Assembly (NCBI GenBank): GCA_026126065.1
Contig: JAHCJY010000003.1
Coordinates: 372,001 to 436,000, forward strand
Direction of reading: 5' to 3'
DNA: 64,000 nt
Source of the DNA: Bauldia sp.
GTDB lineage: Bacteria; Pseudomonadota; Alphaproteobacteria; Rhizobiales; Kaistiaceae
The notes under the pieces were generated by a model. It did no database searches and had not been told where the DNA came from. It saw only the letters and a program-made list of their open reading frames with translations. This document shows, piece by piece, positions 26,368 through 33,937 of the stretch. How positions within the stretch are numbered: the stretch's first letter is position 1; the number at the start of each line of letters is the position of its first letter. The position numbers were made by a program, and so were the translations under genes.

Positions 26368-26895
26368 CTACTTCTGCTGCCGGTCGCCCTGGTTGCGGTC
26401 GGAACCGGACCGGTTGGCATCCTTGCCCTGCTGGCCGGGCTGGTTCTTGCCATCGTTCTGGCCGGCCTGCTGCTGGCCGCCAGCGCCGCGCTCCTGCTGA
26501 CGGCTTCCGTCTTGGCGGTTGCCGTCGCGGTCGCGGCCCGCGTCCTGGCCGGCCTGCTGCTGACGAGCATTGCCGGCGTCACCGGCGAGCTGGTCGTGCA
26601 TCTCCTTCGTCGCGTCGCGGTGAAGGTCGTTGTTCTGCCGGTCCTGGAACTGGGCGTTCTGGTTCACGCCGGCCTGTCCACCCTGCTGCTGCGCGTTGCC
26701 GCCCGTCCTGTTCTGGTTCTGGCGGTCGTCGCTCCGACCAGCCTGCTGCTGCGCGTTGCCGCCCGTCCTGTTCTGGTTCTGGCGGTCGTCGCTCCGACCA
26801 GCCTGCTGCTGGGCGTTGCCGCCCGGCTGGTTCTGGGTGCCGGACCGATCGTTGCTCTGGCCCGACTGCGGATTGCGATCCTTGTCGTTGCTCAT
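26368..26895 (-). CDS. Q/N/G-rich hydrophilin-like protein
   Basis: A 175-residue, almost entirely hydrophilic protein built of Gln, Asn, Gly, Asp, Arg and Ser, with no predicted fold, signal or membrane helix. It contains a 20-residue tandem repeat (GGNAQQQAGRSDDRQNQNRT, two full copies and a partial third) encoded by near-identical DNA. A central segment (LHRDATKEMHDQLAGDAG) is more ordered. Such hydrophilins protect against desiccation or osmotic stress in several bacteria; the role here is inferred from composition and from an EcfG-type promoter just upstream. GGGAGAA precedes the ATG. Confidence 0.8.
   Translation of the reverse strand: MSNDKDRNPQSGQSNDRSGTQNQPGGNAQQQAGRSDDRQNQNRTGGNAQQQAGRSDDRQNQNRTGGNAQQQGGQAGVNQNAQFQDRQNNDLHRDATKEMHDQLAGDAGNARQQQAGQDAGRDRDGNRQDGSRQQERGAGGQQQAGQNDGKNQPGQQGKDANRSGSDRNQGDRQQK
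26701..26820. repeat. 60-base tandem repeat inside the hydrophilin gene
   Basis: Positions 26701-26760 and 26761-26820 are identical except for one base near the end (GCGCG versus GGGCG). A diverged partial copy precedes them. Such near-identity implies recent expansion or length variation between strains. Confidence 0.92.
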
Positions 26896-26941
26896 CGCGG
26901 TTCTCCCATTCTGTTGCCCGCGCCTGGCGGGACATTGGGAG

Positions 26942-26967
26942 AACGTGAAGCCGCAGGGCGGAGTTCC
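26942..26967 (-). promoter_or_regulatory. EcfG-type promoter of the hydrophilin gene
   Basis: Minus-strand GGAAC (26967-26963), 17-base spacer, CGTT (26945-26942). Predicted start about 40 bases before the ATG at 26895. Confidence 0.8.
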
Positions 26968-27018
26968 TCCAGCGCGGCTTTCAGTCCGGCTCCGTGCCGA
27001 TGCTGTTTCGTCCGCGTC

Positions 27019-27708
27019 TCAGGCGCCGGCAGCGACCGCGGGCCGGAGCGCGTGCAGCGCCGCGGTCATCTCCGCGCGGTCGAGCCTCGTGCCGAACAGC
27101 GGGAACCCCGCGCCGAAGAAGCGCGCGGCGCGGAGCGGCCCGGCATCGACCGGGTCGTAGCCGAGGCGGTCGAGGAATTCGGCGACGGCGGCCCGCGCCG
27201 CGGGATCGTCGCCCGCCAGCGCCAGCGCCTGCCGGCCCGCAGCGCCCGGCGGCAGCGCGTTCTCCTCGAGCTCATGGTAGCCGATGTGATTGAGCGCGCG
27301 GACGATCCTTGCGTCCGGCAGGAGCCGCTGGACCACTTCGCTGCTGCTTTCCTCGCCCTCGAACTCGGCCATCGTGCCGTCGACGGGCGGCCAGTAGTTC
27401 ATCGCGTCGATCACGATCCGGCCGCCGAAATCGTGCCGCGCGAGGTCGCGGTAGTGCGACAGCGGAATGGCGAGGATCACGAGGTCCGCGCCAGCGATCA
27501 CGTCTTCCGCCGTCTTCGCCACCGCGCCCGGTGCGGTGAAACTCACGATCAGCTCGATGTCCTCGGGCGGCTTTGCCGTGCCGAGGGCGACCGCGTAGCC
27601 GCCGGGGAGCGCCTGCCGCGCCACAGCCGTGCCGACGCGGCCCGCGCCGAGAATGCCGACGGTGCGGACGCTGCCTGGTTGGTCCGGGAAGGGCGCCGAT
27701 TGGTCCAT
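27019..27708 (-). CDS. F420/NADP-dependent oxidoreductase-like NAD(P)-binding protein
   Basis: A 229-residue Rossmann protein with the dinucleotide motif GILGAGRVGTAVARQ near residue 18, IPLSHY, and ALNHIGYHELEE, as in the NADPH:F420 reductase / NADP oxidoreductase family. It transfers hydride between NAD(P) and a partner; the true substrate is unknown. It starts ten bases after the stop codon of an LLM flavin oxidoreductase gene and is probably co-transcribed with it. Confidence 0.82.
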   Translation of the reverse strand: MDQSAPFPDQPGSVRTVGILGAGRVGTAVARQALPGGYAVALGTAKPPEDIELIVSFTAPGAVAKTAEDVIAGADLVILAIPLSHYRDLARHDFGGRIVIDAMNYWPPVDGTMAEFEGEESSSEVVQRLLPDARIVRALNHIGYHELEENALPPGAAGRQALALAGDDPAARAAVAEFLDRLGYDPVDAGPLRAARFFGAGFPLFGTRLDRAEMTAALHALRPAVAAGA

Positions 27709-27717
27709 GTGGGCCGC

Positions 27718-28773
27718 CTACGCCACCGGCGCCGCGACCCGCGGGGTCGCCGCGGCCCGGACGATCGGCGCCACCTTCGTGCCGAGGAGCTCGATCGAGC
27801 GCCGCATCGCGACCGGATTGCCCGCGGCGCCGCTCATCTGGAAGGTGATGCGCGAAAGGCCGCCGAGATCGTCGCTCGCGCCCAGCATCTTGGCCGCGAC
27901 CTCTTCGGGGCTGCCGACCATGAACGCGCCGCCGGGGGCGGCCATCGCATCGAACTGGCGCCGCGACGCGTCGATGTAGCCGCGCTCCTTGGCAAGGTTC
28001 GACATCATGTACGACCACGGCGGATACGCCTCATCGCGCGCCCCCTGCGAAGTCTCCGCGACATAGCCGAAGGCGTGCAGTGCGACCTTGAGTTTTTCGG
28101 GCGCGTGCCCGGCCTCGGCGCCGGCCCGACGGTAGAGGTCGACCAGCGGCCGGAAGCGCCGGAACGTGCCGCCGATGATGGCGACCATCAGCGGCAAGCC
28201 CAGGAGGCCGGCGCGCAGGAACGACTGCGGCGTGCCGCCGACGCCAATCCAGATCGGCAGCTCCTTCTGCACCGGTCGCGGGAACACGCCCTGGCCGGTG
28301 AGCGCCGGCCGGAATTTCCCCTGCCAGTGCGGGTGCGACTCCTCGCGGAGCTTGAGCAGGAGGTCGAGGTTCTCGGCGAACAGCGCGTCGTAGTCGTGGA
28401 GGTCGAGGCCGAACAGCGGATAGGCGTCGACGAACGAGCCTCGCCCTGCCACGATCTCGACGCGGCCCTTCGAGATGAGGTCGAGCGTTGCGAACTGCTG
28501 GAAGAGGCGTACCGGATCGACCGCGGACAGCACCGACACGGCGCTGTTGAGGCGGATGGTCTTCGTCCGCGCAGCGCCCGCCGCCATGATGATCGTGGGT
28601 GCGGAGTCGACGAACTCGGCCCGGTGATGTTCGCCGACGCCGAACGCATCGAGGCCGACGCGGTCGGCGAGTTCGATCTCCTGGAGGAGAGCGTCCATTC
28701 GCTCCTGCGGCGTCTGCATCCGGCCGTCCGGGCCGGGCATGATCACCGCAAAACTGTCGATCCCGATTTCCAT
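27718..28773 (-). CDS. LLM class (luciferase-like) flavin-dependent oxidoreductase
   Basis: A 351-residue TIM-barrel flavoprotein of the bacterial luciferase superfamily: GVGEHHRAEFVDSAP near 48-62, then IRLNSAVSVLSAVDPVRLFQ, and GRVEIVAGRGSFVDAYPLFG. These enzymes use FMNH2 or F420 to oxidise diverse small molecules. Divergent from an HxlR regulator gene that probably controls it. The ATG at 28773 is preferred to the upstream frame opening. Confidence 0.9.
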   Translation of the reverse strand: MEIGIDSFAVIMPGPDGRMQTPQERMDALLQEIELADRVGLDAFGVGEHHRAEFVDSAPTIIMAAGAARTKTIRLNSAVSVLSAVDPVRLFQQFATLDLISKGRVEIVAGRGSFVDAYPLFGLDLHDYDALFAENLDLLLKLREESHPHWQGKFRPALTGQGVFPRPVQKELPIWIGVGGTPQSFLRAGLLGLPLMVAIIGGTFRRFRPLVDLYRRAGAEAGHAPEKLKVALHAFGYVAETSQGARDEAYPPWSYMMSNLAKERGYIDASRRQFDAMAAPGGAFMVGSPEEVAAKMLGASDDLGGLSRITFQMSGAAGNPVAMRRSIELLGTKVAPIVRAAATPRVAAPVA

Positions 28774-28822
28774 CGTTCGCCCCAATTGCCGCGGCGGCGC
28801 TCTTCCTGGGAACGTCCTCCGG

Positions 28823-28843
28823 CTGGTAACATTTCGTAACCAG
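28823..28843. promoter_or_regulatory. Near-palindromic operator candidate for the HxlR regulator
   Basis: CTGGTAAC, five bases, GTAACCAG: seven of eight positions pair. It lies between the divergent LLM oxidoreductase and HxlR genes, about 46 bases before the regulator start, where an autoregulated HxlR would bind. Confidence 0.5.
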
Positions 28844-28888
28844 GTCTACATAAGTGACCGTAGTGATCCCCAGCAAGGAGGCACATCG

Positions 28889-29338
28889 ATGTCACCGCAC
28901 CGCGCCACGCACGGCGACCCCGCCACCGAGGCGGACCACACCGACGCCTATTGCTGGATCATCGGCTCGATCATCTCGCGCGTCGGCGACAAATGGTCGG
29001 TCTTCGTCGTGCGCCGGCTGTCGCAGGGCACCGCCCGCTTCAGCGAGATCCGCCGCTCGATCCCCGGCGTGTCGCAGCGCATGCTGACCCTCACCCTCCG
29101 CGGCCTCGAAGCCGACGGCCTTGTCGAGCGCACCGTCCACCCCACCGTGCCGCCGAGCGTGGAGTATACGCTGTCGCCGCTGGGGCAGACGTTGATCGAA
29201 CCGATGCGCGTGCTGGGAGAATGGGCGTTCGCCCACCGCGACGAGGTGGAGGCCGCGCGGGCGCGGTTTGCGGAGTGCCTCGCGGTCGACCCGCCGCGGC
29301 GGGGCGCCGTGCGCGGGGTGGGGGTGGTTGCGTTATAG
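28889..29338 (+). CDS. HxlR family transcriptional regulator
   Basis: A 149-residue winged-helix regulator with the HxlR core: Cys21 in AYCWIIGSIISRVGDKWSV, FSEIRRSIPGVSQRMLTLTL (recognition region), and SVEYTLSPLGQTLIEPM. HxlR proteins often sense electrophiles or aldehydes through a conserved Cys. AAGGAGG lies seven bases before the ATG. It is divergent from the LLM oxidoreductase and is its likely regulator. Confidence 0.92.
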   Translation: MSPHRATHGDPATEADHTDAYCWIIGSIISRVGDKWSVFVVRRLSQGTARFSEIRRSIPGVSQRMLTLTLRGLEADGLVERTVHPTVPPSVEYTLSPLGQTLIEPMRVLGEWAFAHRDEVEAARARFAECLAVDPPRRGAVRGVGVVAL

Positions 29339-29505
29339 CTCCCTAACCGGCGAGCCTCGCGCCGCGGGTTGACTCGCGGAGGCACAGTCCGACGCTTGCC
29401 GGCGGGCAGCCACCCTCACTTGATGCGCCGTCGCAGTGTTGGCGCCGCTTGCCTGCTCGCACCGTCGGTGGCTCTATCATCTGCAGCGTATCCGGGGCGG
29501 GAACG

Positions 29506-30128
29506 ATGCCGGTCAAGACGATCCCACGGGGACCGGTGGCTCGATTGGTTGGCAGGGCCGCCCTTGAACTCGACGTCGGTCCGGACGGATTCGTCCTCCC
29601 GGGTGAAAAGGGGCGGGTCGAGCTTCCGTTTGCGCAGATCACCCGCATCCGGTTCGGCTGGAAGATCACGCCGATTTCTCACAAATCGCCCTTTGGAAAC
29701 GAGCCCTTCGTCATTCGCCTGTGGATGCGAGATGTCCCTGGGAGTCGAGGCTCTACGCGATCATCTACAAGCTTGGAGCGCCCCGGTTTCGGTCGCTCAT
29801 GTGCCAGGCGGCCGAGATCGTCATCCGCGACTGGCCGTCGATCTTCGTCGAAACAGGGGCCAGTTGGGCGAAGGCGTTGCCGCCTGCCGTGCTGGCTTCG
29901 CTCGTGTGCGTGACGATGATTCCCTTGTCGGTGGGGTTCTTCAGCGCCATCGGGGTTACCGCGGGTCTGGTCCCGGTAGCCGGAGCAGCCGGTGCAGCCT
30001 TCCTCGCCCATACCTTCTTCAGGCTGTTGCCGCGACGGGTCTTCGACGCGGAGACCGTGGCCAACAACCTCCTACTATCGTCCGAGCGTGGCGCCGCCCG
30101 CAGATCGCGGCGCGGCGCTCGTCCTTAG
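29506..30128 (+). pseudogene. Frameshifted copy of a membrane protein of unknown family (copy 1)
   Basis: The first half reads in frame from the ATG at 29506 (MPVKTIPRGPVARLVGRAAL) and loses sense near 29735. The rest continues in another frame to 30128 (CPWESRLYAIIYKLGAPRF, two membrane helices, then FFRLLPRRVFDAETVANNL). Joined, it aligns along its length with the intact gene at 30772: shared PRG-VxRLVGR, IxRIRFG, VETGASWxA and FFRLLPRRVxDAxTVA. One base lost in the CCCTGGG run near 29735 explains the break. It could be decay or a sequencing error. Confidence 0.7.
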
Positions 30129-30153
30129 CCGGCTTGTGTCACGAGTGCTTCAG

Positions 30154-30556
30154 CTACTGAACTACCGGCGATGGAAAACGCTGGCGAAAGATGGTGATCA
30201 ACTTCTCGATCTGCGCGTCATCGAGATAATCCAGTTCGCCTCGGATCAGGCGTTCGACGTTGTACGCCGGTATGCCTGCGGCGAAGACCATAATATATTG
30301 CCACCGGCCCTCGAGCACCCATTCCAGGGCGCCGGTATGGGGGTTGGTACCCCCATCGCTCCCAGTACGCCGCCACGCGCTCGGGATCGGCCCGTTCGTC
30401 GTGCGGCCAAGGCGCGGACCTCCCTCGAGTGAGGTATACGTCATAGGTCATCGTGCACACCGCGCCGCCAGCAATGGGGGACGCCGTCGCTGTGGAGGCC
30501 AGTGTGCCCGCCAGCAATCCGGCCGCGACGCAGACGGCAATTGCCCGACTTTCCAT
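30154..30556 (-). pseudogene. Secreted protein gene with a frameshift at a G run
   Basis: An ATG at 30556 with GGGGGAG ahead begins a signal peptide (MESRAIAVCVAAGLLAGTL) and reads sensibly to VAAYWERWG. From there the sense moves to another frame, THTGALEWVLEGRWQYIMVF style residues through to RQRFPSPVVQ at 30154. The junction is a run of five G on the minus strand near 30345-30356. Restored, it would be an exported protein of about 133 residues, unrecognised. It sits between the two paralogous membrane genes. Confidence 0.6.
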
Positions 30557-30771
30557 ACCGGTGCTCCCCCGTCCGCGATGAGAACGAAACATGACCATGG
30601 TGCGTGCGCCCAGTCAATTCACGCGGTCACGGACCGGCCAGGATCGTTGGCAAGCCGGCCATCGTCTGCGAGGATCCGCGAGGACTGTGGGCGCTGCTCG
30701 GGGAGCATCATTGGCCGTCGGGGGGCGGCAATAGCAACCGTGGATGCAATCTCGTTTCGTGGATCGCAAAC

Positions 30772-31356
30772 GTGACGGCAAAGGTGGTCCCACGTGGTGC
30801 GGTGACCCGACTGGTTGGGCGCCGGCCGGTGATGTTGGACCTTGCGCCGGGAGGCTTGGCCGTCACCTGGGACGGCGGACGGCGCATGGAGATCTCGTTC
30901 GAGCGCATCGCCCGTATTCGCTTCGGCGGCGCTCCCCGCTGGGGCGACCGGGACGCATGGTTCTTCACGATCCGCTTCGGGATGCTTGAAGGCGATTCGC
31001 GGTTCTCCGCATCCGCGCACGATCGCGACGGCCTGGCGCTTCGTGCGTTGATGCGCGAGGCCGCCGGAATACTCCTTCGGGACCACCCGTCGGTCCGAGT
31101 CGAAACCGGGGCCACGTGGTTGGCGGCTTCGGTGCCGGCCGCTGCCGCTGCCCTGGTAACGCTTGCGCTGTCCGCGCTGTCCGTGGGGTTTCTCCGCGAT
31201 GGAACGATAGCGGCCGGCGTGATCATGGGGTGCGGCGCGATTGCGGCTGGCTTCTACTCTCGTTTCTTCTTCAGGCTCTTGCCCCGCCGCGTTTCGGACG
31301 CAGCGACCGTCGCCGAGCACCTGCGTCTGTCCGGCGAGCCTCGCGCCGCCGGGTGA
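30772..31356 (+). CDS. Membrane protein of unknown family (intact copy 2)
   Basis: About 194 residues: an N-terminal soluble part with beta-rich segments (GAVTRLVGRRPVMLDLAPGG) and a stretch ISFERIARIRFGG, then two membrane helices (about 122-142 and 146-166) and the end FFRLLPRRVSDAATVAEHLR. GTG at 30772 is chosen because its context matches the ATG of copy 1 (the next codons align). The frame is open from 30604. No known domain recognised; paralogue of the broken gene at 29506. Confidence 0.65.
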   Translation: MTAKVVPRGAVTRLVGRRPVMLDLAPGGLAVTWDGGRRMEISFERIARIRFGGAPRWGDRDAWFFTIRFGMLEGDSRFSASAHDRDGLALRALMREAAGILLRDHPSVRVETGATWLAASVPAAAAALVTLALSALSVGFLRDGTIAAGVIMGCGAIAAGFYSRFFFRLLPRRVSDAATVAEHLRLSGEPRAAG

Positions 31357-31400
31357 CGGGACCTACGGCACAAGTCGACGACGGTCGCCGCAATGCCGCT

Positions 31401-32369
31401 TCAGTACTGAACCATGGGCAATTGGGTCGGAATCTGCGCTTGGAAGGCAAGATTGGGAGCGGTCACGAATGCGGAATCAACTGCGACCTGCGTCGGGAAA
31501 GTGGGGCGCGCAAACGAGAACCCCCGGCCTACAAAAGCCAAGGGGCCGCCAGCCGCCACTCCAAGCAGAGCGCGCTCGATATGGTCCGTGCCGGTGGATG
31601 ACGCTCCCGCCAAGCTGGCGGCAGAAGTAGCAGCGCCCAGGATGCCAGCGTTCCGGATGGCGGCGAGGCCCCTCGCGCCGGCACCGAACGGAGCCGCATT
31701 CCAAGCCGCGGAGGCTGCGAACTCGGCAGCCGCCCATGCGACAGGATCCACGCTTGCCAGCGCGTTGTTGATTGCCATCTGGCGCTGCCATTCTTCCTCG
31801 TAGCTCGTCCCGCGCCGCCAGGATTCGTAGCGGGCGATTGCCTCGTCGCTCCAGCCCAGCGAAACCCCCTGCAGCAGGGCCCGTCCGATCGTTCGCCAGA
31901 AGCTGAGCGATCCATACTGTTCTTCCAGCAGCCGCATCCGCTCGGCTTCGAGTTCATCCGGAGTCATATGTGCCCGCGACCAGGCCTCAGCGGCCTCAGC
32001 GCTGTAGTACTCGGGGTAGGCAGAGCGATACTCGGGGGGCATCGTCTGCTCGACCTGGACGCCGGCATAGGACGCATCGTCCGCGCGTCCTCGTACTGGT
32101 AGGCCGTACCGGGCGCATCGAAGCCTTGACCGGGGACGCCCCAGTCGTCCTCCGCGAACTGGAATTGCTGCATGCCGGAAGGCATTCCGAGTTCATCGAA
32201 ACCGACCTCGCCTTGATATGCGAACGGGCTGTGGCCGCTGGCGGGGACGTTCCACCCGAGTGAACCGTCCGGCACCACTCCGAGGCCGGGAACGTAGACA
32301 TAGCCGGGCGGCACAGCGGAGTTGGCTAGTCCGGGACGTGCCGGCGGCATAGGAGTCGATGAAGGCCAT
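31401..32369 (-). pseudogene. Phage virion-like protein gene with broken frame
   Basis: Two overlapping frames make one product. The N-terminal part (PPGYVYVPGLGVVPDGSLGW, then FAEDDWGVPGQGFDAPGTAY) runs to QYEDAR near 32085, and the rest (DDASYAGVQVEQTMPPEYRS onward) continues in the next frame to 31401. One base in the GCGCGG near 32081-32090 accounts for the switch. The C-terminal part carries small-residue rich helices (AGILGAATSAASLAGASS, ALLGVAAGGPLAF) seen in internal virion proteins of Rhizobiales prophages. The start is unclear: ATG 32369 or 32350. Last gene of the phage-like series. Confidence 0.6.
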
Positions 32370-32484
32370 TGGTGCACTCTCTGTTGCTGAGGAATCCGGA
32401 AGACCGGCCGACTGATCGCGGCCGACTGGTTGAAGCTCTGGGGAACGACGTCGGGAGGGCCGTCCAGCGGCCCGTCGCTACGCC

Positions 32485-32763
32485 TCACCGCCGCTCGTCG
32501 AGCCGGCCCGCGAGCCGGTTGAAGGCCTCGGCCAACAGGTCGAGGCGGGCGATCAGCTTGTCGGCGGTGGCGGTAAAGCGCTCCTCGATGCGGGCGACCG
32601 TGGCGATCGAGGCGTAGCCGCGGGCCACTTCGAGGCGGTGCTGGGCAAGCTCGGCCCGCACCGCCGCGATCGCGGCATGGATGCGCCAGATCAGCGTGCC
32701 GCCGGCCGCCACGATCGAGACGAGGACGAGCGCCAGCTCCCAGGTGACGTTCGTGCCGATCAA
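32485..32763 (-). CDS. Small membrane/coiled-coil protein, spanin- or holin-accessory like
   Basis: 92 residues, starting with TTG at 32763 (GGAGGCGACC ahead, and overlapping the preceding stop as TTGA). One N-terminal membrane helix (ELALVLVSIVAAGGTLIW) and a long coiled coil (RAELAQHRLEVARGYASIAT, then ARLDLLAEAFNRLAGRL). This layout fits an i-spanin or a holin accessory protein in a phage lysis cassette. The assignment rests on position after the endolysin and holin-like genes. Confidence 0.65.
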   Translation of the reverse strand: MIGTNVTWELALVLVSIVAAGGTLIWRIHAAIAAVRAELAQHRLEVARGYASIATVARIEERFTATADKLIARLDLLAEAFNRLAGRLDERR

Positions 32764-33062
32764 GGTCGCCTCCCGGAAGCGGGCGCGTCGTTGGGGAGGC
32801 GCCAGACGAGCCAGGCGGTGATCGCCTCGATGAGGCCGAGTTCGAACCCGTCGCCGAAGAAGCTGGCGAGATCCCAGCCGAACCGCACGTGCAGGAAGGC
32901 GAGGAGGCCGCCGACCGCCGCGGCAATCAGCTTGCGGTAGACGCCGATCGCGAAGGTGCCGGTCGGGCTCCCGGCGGGCTGCCCGCCAAGGAGGATGGCG
33001 CCGATCCGCGCCCCGGTCGCTCGGTCGCGCAGCGCGTTGAGGGCACGGCGAAGGAGACCCAT
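32760..33062 (-). CDS. Holin-like small membrane protein of the lysis cassette
   Basis: 100 residues with a hydrophobic region (KLIAAAVGGLLAFLHVRFGW) and a second possible helix near 75-90. Start overlaps the last base of the endolysin stop, and its own end overlaps the next gene by four bases, so the three lysis genes are translationally coupled. No specific holin family recognised. Confidence 0.6.
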   Translation of the reverse strand: MGLLRRALNALRDRATGARIGAILLGGQPAGSPTGTFAIGVYRKLIAAAVGGLLAFLHVRFGWDLASFFGDGFELGLIEAITAWLVWRLPNDAPASGRRP

Positions 33063-33877
33063 CAGAACACCCTCCGGATGATGCTGGCGACGCCCGTCCG
33101 CGCGGCGCGCAGGCCGCGGCGGACAAGGGCGGCGATGCCGCCGGCCACCGCCACGATGGCCAGGAGCGGCAGGACGAGGCGCAGTGCAGGACGCCCGCCG
33201 GAACGCGGCGCCGGCGCCTCGGGGCCGGGATCATCGGGCTGGCGTTCGGGCGGCGTGACGCGCGGTGGCGCGGGGATCGCTGCAGGCGGCCGCGGTACGC
33301 CGGTGCCCGTCGCCGGGTCGGCGGCGGAGGCGGGCGTGCCGGCCGATGCCATCAGCGCCAGCACGTCGACGCGGCGGCCGCGGCTCCACAGGATGTTGCC
33401 CGCGGCATCCGCGGGATAGAGGCTCGCTCTGCCGGAGTGCCCGTACGTGCCGTCGCGAAAGAGGCGCTTCTCCGCCTCGCGCCGCCCCGCGATCTCCGGC
33501 GGCTTGCGCCATCCGTCGAACGCCGCGGCCGCCCGTGCGCGGTCGCCTGCGTTGAGGAGCTTGGTCAGCCGGGCGCGAAAAATGCCGCCGGTATTGAAGT
33601 CGAACGACACGAGCGCGTCGAACTCGTGCTGCCGGAGCGGCACGCTAACGGCGTTAGCAACGCGCTGCTCGACCGCCGCGAGGTCACGCCGGAACGTGTC
33701 GATCGCCGCGGCAAGCGGCTGTTCGACGCCGCGCGGCAGCGTGGCAGGATCGGGCGGCCCGGCCGCTGCCGTATGGCCGACGAACACGGTCCACACGCCG
33801 ACGCTGTCCTTGTAAGGCGACAGCACGATGCCTTCGTGGCCGGCAATCTCGGCCACGCCCTGAGAGGACGTTTTCAT
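33062..33877 (-). CDS. Phage endolysin (GH24 lysozyme) with C-terminal membrane helix
   Basis: 271 residues. The N-terminal domain has the T4-lysozyme catalytic triad at canonical spacing: Glu15, eight residues, Asp24, five residues, Thr30 (HEGIVLSPYKDSVGVWT), followed by FDALVSFDFNTG and the RREAEKRLF motif of the family. A proline-rich linker (about 185-230) leads to a C-terminal membrane helix (LVLPLLAIVAVAGGIAALV) and a basic end. It cuts peptidoglycan to release phage. Heads the lysis cassette with two small membrane genes. The C-terminal anchor is unusual for GH24 endolysins. Confidence 0.92.
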   Translation of the reverse strand: MKTSSQGVAEIAGHEGIVLSPYKDSVGVWTVFVGHTAAAGPPDPATLPRGVEQPLAAAIDTFRRDLAAVEQRVANAVSVPLRQHEFDALVSFDFNTGGIFRARLTKLLNAGDRARAAAAFDGWRKPPEIAGRREAEKRLFRDGTYGHSGRASLYPADAAGNILWSRGRRVDVLALMASAGTPASAADPATGTGVPRPPAAIPAPPRVTPPERQPDDPGPEAPAPRSGGRPALRLVLPLLAIVAVAGGIAALVRRGLRAARTGVASIIRRVF

Positions 33878-33937
33878 GGTTGTGTTCCTGGTGGGGAAGA
33901 AGGTGTCAGCAGGCGCGCCGGAGGGCGGCGCCGACGA

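Noticed and set aside
28809..28833. A GGAAC before the HxlR gene as an EcfG promoter
   Set aside because: The -10 position reads CATT, not CGTT.
26512..28839. A 775-codon plus-strand open frame over the hydrophilin and oxidoreductase genes
   Set aside because: Antisense to three supported genes, with Leu/Val repeats that mirror the Gln/Asn repeats of the hydrophilin.
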